Shown here piece after piece: positions 22,969 to 28,859 of a stretch of DNA of 28,859 nt. Numbering within the stretch: position 1 is the stretch's first letter; each line of letters opens with the position of its first letter. Below the pieces are notes generated by a model. It was not told the origin of the DNA, did no database searches, and was given only the letters and a program-made list of their open reading frames with translations. The translations under genes and the position numbers were made by a program. The stretch spans positions 127,354-156,212 of the forward strand of contig CAJNDS010000363.1 of the NCBI GenBank assembly GCA_905221605.1. The letters are read 5' to 3'. The stretch is from Symbiodinium natans (taxonomy: Eukaryota; Sar; Dinophyceae; Suessiales; Symbiodiniaceae).

Positions 22969-24618
22969 ATCCCCCTCTTTTGCTACGCGACATGAGGGGG
23001 GGGACCTTCCCAAGTGCAACATTGCAGTCCGCCGTCTGGCAGCGGTGGAGGCAAACCTGCAACTTCAGACTTTGAAGCGTCGAAGATTCCACTTGTTTCG
23101 TTTCCGTTGTTTCCGCTGAAGGTGAAGATATTGGTCTGCCACTAGGAAATTTAGGAAGCGCACTGGCCGCGAAACAACAATCTCCTTTCGTGTGTTCTTC
23201 TTCCTTGGCTTCTAGGCCTCATCAGAAATCCTGAGGCCAATGGCGAGCTGGTCCCGTTTCGATCCTCTTCGAGGGCTACAGCTATAGCCTAGCAGCCTAC
23301 CAAGGCCAAGGCTGTCCGACAGCAGCCAAGAAAAGCAGACCTCGGGAAACTAGCGGCTGTTCATGAGCGGGGCTCCTGACGCCATCCCACTCCCGAAACC
23401 CTCCCAACGTCACGTGCCTCGGCAGGCAGGATGCTTTTTGCTGTGGGTTGCCCATCATCTCAAACATCCAAGACCTCCATTAGCGCTGACTGCTTGTGGT
23501 CTCTTCAACGTCGGGCCACAAGCAACCCTGTGCGTAACAGCACCTTTCCACCCCACGCCCCTGTTCATGTGCATCAGAGCATGCGGTGCATTGTGGCCAC
23601 CCCAATCTTAATCTTGCCTCCGACTGGATACCTGTCATGCTGCCTTCTGGGGTAGGTCGCACGCACGCAACTGGAGCTTGGAAAACGCAGTGCTTGCCTG
23701 ACATCCTCCAGAACTGCTGTCTGCTGGGGCAGAGGGGTGGGGGGGGGGGGGAACGTTGAATCTGCAAGGTTGCAGGTTCGAACGTCCCCTCGCGACCCAT
23801 TTGCGACCTTTCGAGCCTTTCAGGCCCAACCCACGTGAGGCCCCTAAGTTTGCTGTGCCTCAGGCCGTCTCAGACTGCCACGTCGGGCTTCATGCTGAAC
23901 AGCGCCCATGAAAGTCCATTTCGAAGGCTGTCCGACATGAGTCCATGTGTCCATGTCCCGAATCTTTGGAGCACCCATCTAAGCCCTTTCCGTTGGGTCT
24001 CGTGGCACGACTTCCCCATATTGCACTGAGAGGCAGTTCCCCAGCTTGTTTCGGTGAAGGGACTTCCCACTGCAAGGCCGTGTGGGCCGTGTGGGCTCGT
24101 GCGCAGAGTCGGCAGGTTCCGGGGCGTACGCCACGAAGGACAAGCACTCGGCGGGCTTGGCGCCCTAAAGTCCAAAGCCTAAAGTCCCCGCACCCTCGGG
24201 CACCACAGCGCCTCAAGTGCCCAAGTCCCTCTGCAGCGCAGGCGCGGGAGCGGTGCTGTCTTGGCCTTGCTTTCAGACCCTCGCTGCTCTCAAAGGCCCG
24301 AATCTCTGGCAAGGCCGGAAAGGCCCTTCCGATGTTCGGTCCCAGCTTCACGCAGGACGATTCCATCGTCGCAGTTTTTGTCAATCCCGGATCACGGCCC
24401 CAAACTTTTGACATCCTGGAAGCCCCGAGCCATCCCAAGCTCCCAGGGCAAAGGCCCCAAAGTTCCATGTGGAGCTGAGGCTGGAAACTGCTGCTTTTGG
24501 TTACATTTTGCCCTTGTGGCCCTTGTGCTTGCTTGGGGGCTGGTTCGACTGCCTGGGATTCCGTGTCTCGCCTGCTCTGACTACGTGCGGTGGCGTGTCC
24601 GTACTGTTGCATACTGGG
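22969..24618. other. No gene recognised; contains the second dispersed repeat copy
   Basis: The longest frame is 240 codons on the minus strand (23890-24612), overlapped by a 177-codon + frame. Both are GC-rich composition frames without domains. A poly-G run lies at about 23738-23751. Confidence 0.4.
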
Positions 24619-25440
24619 CTGAAGAGCACTTCACACGGTCTTGCCCTCGAACAGGTTGATGCGAAGCTGCACTTTCCGGCGCTCCAGAGCCAGAGGAGCC
24701 GCGCGGAGTCTGTGGAATCTGCTCTTCTCGTTGCGAAGCCTTGGCCATAAGGCGGCTCGCACCCCAGAGATTCATAAATCTTCCCAATTCGGTGTCGCAT
24801 GTCTCGCCTTCTCTGAGTACAGGCTGTGGCGGGGCCGTACTCTTGTCCGTTGACATAGGCCCGTAGCCTGGAGGACACGACACAAGTCTTCCCAATTCGG
24901 TGCCCGTGCTCTGGACCCTTTTAGCTTGAGGAGAAAACCTTGGTTCCAAGATTGCGCCCTTGCTTGTTGCAATGTTTTGCCAGCGTTTGGGCAGCATGAG
25001 GAAAGGGCACCGAATTTCGGGCCCTGGCCTTCAAAAATGCACCGGCTCATACTTTGCATACCCAAACCGCCGTACGGAGATCAAATCGTTATAGAGTCAA
25101 AGCGAAAGGAGAAATGGCTTGATTGGTTGCGTAGAAGCTGGTGCACTAGATGTAAGCAACATGTAGGTTTGCCCAGAGAAAGGGGGCCCACAGTAAGGGA
25201 GGCATAGTTCGGTTTAATTTGACAAGTTGCGTAGCCAACTGCAGATCCTCCAGCGTGCATCCTGACAGACCTGCACGTCCGTGACGCAAGCGAGAGGCTG
25301 AAGAGCACTTTGCACGGCCTTGCCTTCGACGGAGCTGGTTTGAAAGTGCACTTTCAATCGCCACGGAGGAGCCGCGTGCAATCACTGGAATCTGTGGAAT
25401 CTGCTCTTTCCCTTGCAGAGCCTTGGCCATAAGGCGGCTT
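24619..25440. repeat. Direct repeat pair 24619-24760 and 25298-25440
   Basis: Both copies run from CTGAAGAGCACTT to GCCTTGGCCATAAGGCGGCT and share TCTGTGGAATCTGCTCTT. They are roughly 75-80% alike by eye. A smaller pair, TCTTCCCAATTCGGTG, lies at 24779 and 24887. Confidence 0.8.
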
Positions 25441-26008
25441 CAAGCGCAGTCCCGTGGCAGCGAGGAGATTCACCAGCGTCGACAGCAATTCGTCGGATGG
25501 CCTAGCCAATTAGCCAACTGCGGCTCCTCCAGCGTGCGGCTTGCGCCAGCTTGCCCCATAGGATGTCCCCCGTTGACCCGTCGGAAGTCGTGCTTGCAGC
25601 GCGGGCTGCGAGACCTGTAGGTCCATCAACATCCGCGCAGGATGCTTGCAGGGTGCTGATGTACGGCTATGGCGGCTATGTCATGTGCGTGCACACCCGT
25701 TCTTGTGCAATCAACCACCTCTTGCGCAGTTTGCCGCGTTCCCTGGCCAGGTCACACCGCATCTCGGAGCAGGTGCCAAGGAGTGCCTTGTGCAATTTCG
25801 GCGAGGTACCCGTGGGCGGCGTGACACTTGCTGCGTGGAGCTGTCTGTTCATGCTCACTGACAGCGAGGTGTAGCTGGTGTGTAGCTGTGGCAGCGGTTG
25901 CAACCAAATCGAGAATTGACCTCAGAACCCTACCACAGCCATGTTCAGGATGAGGCGGCGGCTGCGCTTTCGAGCAACCCGTACTGTCCATCCGCCCAAT
26001 TTTCGGCG
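25441..26008. other. No gene recognised
   Basis: Frames up to about 107 codons without motifs; a GGCTCCTCCAGCGTGC word at about 25523 echoes GATCCTCCAGCGTGCA at 25243. Confidence 0.4.
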
Positions 26009-28859
26009 CGGTTCTGGACCTACTTGTACCAGCAGCCCAGCACAGGGGGCTGTTCCGAGTTTGTGAGCGTGTCATGCATGCGCTGTGTGTTGGTCCAGCA
26101 GCCCTGAGGGCCGGGACAGTGGTTTACTTTCCTCCAAACGTGTAGCCGTGTAGCTCTGCGCGAATAGGTCCAGACCTCCGTCTTCCCCTTTGGGCGGAAG
26201 CTCGCAAGGCGGACAGCCATGCCGCAGGCATTCGGCACCATGGCAGACACAGGCTAGGCCGTTGGGGCCATTGCCACATGGGCTGGGGCAGCTTGCCTGC
26301 GTGCCCTGTCACGTCTGCCACGCAGTGTCGGATCCGTGTTTGTGATGGAGCCGATAGGGCTTTGCTGGCCGCCGCGCGCAGCTTGTGTGACATGTAGGAC
26401 GGAGCATGCAAGGCACGCTAGAGGACCTGCTATACAGGCGTCTACGCACCTTCGAGTCTTTAGAGCGTGGCTGCCAATGCTGGAGAACACTACCCGGCAT
26501 CGCGGCAGGTGTCAGCCATGGACCAGCGAAGCAAGGGTGAAGAGCGCACGTAGCTCTGGTGGCTGTTGTGATCTGTTGTGCACCTACGGCCTACGGAGCA
26601 TATGTGAGCATCGTGGAGGTGTGAAGTGTTTGCTCATGCCTGATAGCGCAGTGTAGCTGCATGCGGTGAAGACAATGACATGCCTTCCCCTACCTTGTGC
26701 ATCGTCATCCATACTCGTGTGCGAGACTCGCTGCCCTGTTGAGCGATTAACGCTGGAGTGATGCGACCGCGACCTTTTAGGGTCAGCGCCGGTAGCTGCA
26801 GATAGGTCGCGAGAGCCCGAAACTCAGGTGAAGAGTGCACGTGGCGAAAGCATCCGGCGTACCTGCGCAGGAAGCGGTGGAGCTGTCTCAGCGTGGAACG
26901 GCTGCTTCTTACTTATGCTGAAATCGAGGTTTGGCGAGTCTAGCGGTGTGCGCATAGCATGGAGCGGCTGCAGTTTCCCTGCACTTGTCTGCAGAAGCTT
27001 CGCTAGCCTAGCAACTACCGGTGCGCTGCAGGCTTGCCAGATGACGCATTTGCCTGCGGGGGCAACGCATGCAACTGCAAAGGAGCAAGCGATGCGGATG
27101 TGTCGGCGTGAACCAAAGGGCACTTGCTCACATCGTCACCTGCCTTCTCAAGCGCACAGGCACAATTGCAGCTTCACCGTGCCGATGTACGTGCAGCGCA
27201 GCTCCGACAGCCCAACTAACATGACCCCAACTTGGAGGATACGTGGGATCCGCTTTGGCGCCTTTCTAGTTGCAGAGGAGTCCGGCTGACTGCTCAGACT
27301 GTTGAGTTCAATTGGAAATTGCAGCATCTATACTCCTGTGATGGCACGATGTGCATTCATTCGAACCGAATCTCGAGCTGGCCTCAAAACCCACTGCTGC
27401 CAAGTCAAGGGCGATGGGAATGCCACAGACCCTCTGCGCACTGGCAGCGTTCGCGTGTTGGGCGCTGCCTCGAAGGCGGGAGAGAAGGCTGCTGGCAGCT
27501 TCGCCATGTGCACAAGCCAGCCAGCGTGCCAGCCAGCCACTTCCCATTGCCATTCGCGCTGTGGGGCGGCACGTGACATCAGCAATAAGCTGTTTATCAT
27601 ATTGTCAAGTATATCCATGTTGCACATTTTTGGAGTCGTGCGAAAACATTCGCTACATAGCGGGAGCGCATTAGATCCCTCAATAGCAATCGGAATTCAT
27701 TGCGCTTGTGTGTGTGTGTCATAAGAATCGGGAAGTTTTTCGACTGCTAGTGTCTTGTGGTGAAGAACGCTGTGCTAGCATTGGCATGATGTTACTGTAA
27801 TCGACAATGCTTGTGTGTGCCCGCGGTAATAGGGGGTACAGGTCTGCAAGCCATTGCAGCGTTTCGAGGATCCGAAGAAGTTCCCTCTCCCATGACATTC
27901 GTGAGGGAAGTCCAGGTGCAGCATGCAACTCACGTGCTGGCTGCATGCCGGGAGATATCGCCCGTCGCCAGTGAGGCATCATCGCCTGCTGCTCTGCCTC
28001 CTCGCAGAAGTTCCTTCCGATGGGTGCACGGATTGCATCCCACTGTGCCTAGACTCAAGCGGAACATCTCCTGAGTCTGGTTTCCCAACCCCGGCGTGGT
28101 TCTGGACCTACATGTACCAGTATCGGGTGTTGTTCGAGTTTGTGATGTGCCTGTCATGCATGCGCTGTCCAGCAGCCCTGGTGGTTGATTTTCCTCCAAA
28201 CGTAGCCGTGTAGCTTTGCAGAAATTTGTCCAGACCTCTGTCTTCCCTTCCGAGCGGAAGAGCAAGGTGAATTGGAAGCCAACCCGCTGCAACTTCCGTC
28301 TCGCAACCTCAAAAACTCATCCTCGTCTGTCCACAACCTGCTTCTGATGCTACCGACTCTGCAATCATCGATGGGCGCGTGTTCACATCGTCGTCTGCCG
28401 TCTCAAGCACACAGACACGCTGGCAGCTTCACAAGCCGATGTAAGTGCAGGGGGCAGTCCCTTCGGGCCGAGGATGAGAATGTCCCTCTCCCTCAAGCTC
28501 TGCGCCACAAAGGTTGTCGAATTTCGACCCTGAGAGGTTCAAGGCCAGCACCGGCAGACCAACCAAGATGACCCCAACTTGGTGGGCGCCTTTCTGGTTG
28601 CAGAGGTGTCCTGCAGACACTGCTGCCCTCGACGATTGCGAGTTGGCCTTAAAATCAAAACCCACTGCTGCCAAGTCAAGGGTGATGGCGATGCCACAGA
28701 CAGTCTGCGCACTGGCAGCGTCCACGTGTTGGGTCGCTTCCTAGAAAGGCGGGAGAGAACGCCGGCAGCTTACATGTGCACAAGCCAGCAAGCGTGCTGG
28801 CTGCAGGCGAGGGAGCCAGCCACTTCCGCACATGACACCAGCAATAAGCGGTTGGGAGC
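26009..28859. repeat. Diverged direct duplication: 26009-27597 and 28095-28859 (runs off the window)
   Basis: Three collinear blocks match: 26009-26235 with 28095-28275 (GTTCTGGACCTAC...CATGCATGCGCTGT...TTTCCTCCAAACG), 27121-27285 with 28374-28612 (TCACATCGTC...ATGACCCCAACTTGG), and 27381-27597 with 28630-28859 (CCCACTGCTGCCAAGTCAAG...AGCAATAAGC). The second copy lacks about 0.85 kb between blocks 1 and 2. Frames are not preserved between copies, so no gene is called. Confidence 0.85.

Noticed and set aside
23770-23800. GCAGGTTCGAAC, resembling a tRNA T-loop
   Set aside because: No matching T-stem, anticodon arm or acceptor stem can be formed around it on either strand.
23890-24612. 240-codon minus-strand frame and the overlapping 177-codon plus frame
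   Set aside because: Both lack motifs, overlap each other in GC-rich DNA, and the area is full of diverged repeats.

Overview
The window looks like nuclear DNA of a dinoflagellate, most likely a Symbiodiniaceae/Suessiales type. The evidence is the many interstitial arrays of the plant/dinoflagellate telomere heptamer (CCCTAAA on one strand, TTTAGGG on the other), a gene split into very small exons with mostly GC-AG introns, a ubiquitin-like/ankyrin protein of a kind common in these genomes, a possible spliced-leader remnant, and very low gene density. This is inferred from sequence reading only; no search was run.

Layout. (1) 1-2257: a coding region, cut off at the left edge, whose main frame encodes a protein with three tandem CCCH zinc fingers and a lysine/glutamate-rich C-terminus; it is probably a retroelement Gag/ORF1-like protein or a host RNA-binding protein. 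(2) 2917-4015: a large telomere-like block that changes strand twice and contains a pure 8-bp TTTAGGGG variant. (3) about 4467-18885, + strand: one VPS10/sortilin-family sorting-receptor gene, which I reconstructed from about 20 exons of 36-93 bp. The exons run in family order: Asp-box beta-propeller pieces, the 10CC cysteine-rich module, and a cytoplasmic tail ending in an acidic DXXLL sorting motif. From exon 3 to exon 15, and from exon 16 to exon 20, the reading phase is preserved at each junction. Fourteen of the 17 best-defined donors are GC. The N-terminus, the transmembrane exon and the exact stop were not found. (4) 8998-10182: an apparently intact single-exon ubiquitin-like/ankyrin-repeat gene lies on the same strand inside the 2.7-kb intron 11 of the sortilin gene. 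(5) 19-28.9 kb: no convincing gene; short palindromic elements, duplicated blocks and a diverged direct duplication of 1.6 kb or less at the right end.

The most unusual feature is that the introns of the VPS10 gene hold nearly all the repeats of the middle of the window: at least seven telomere-like arrays (one flanked by an 18-bp direct repeat, one inside the loop of a MITE-like palindrome), five MITE-like/foldback structures, a compound trinucleotide tract with about 23 CTG units, an ACT tract, a TTGTTTG heptamer tract and an AT-rich 9-bp repeat island. One MITE starts 2 bp after a 5' splice site, and the last recognised exon sits in the loop between two inverted arms of about 90 bp, which suggests introner-like elements.
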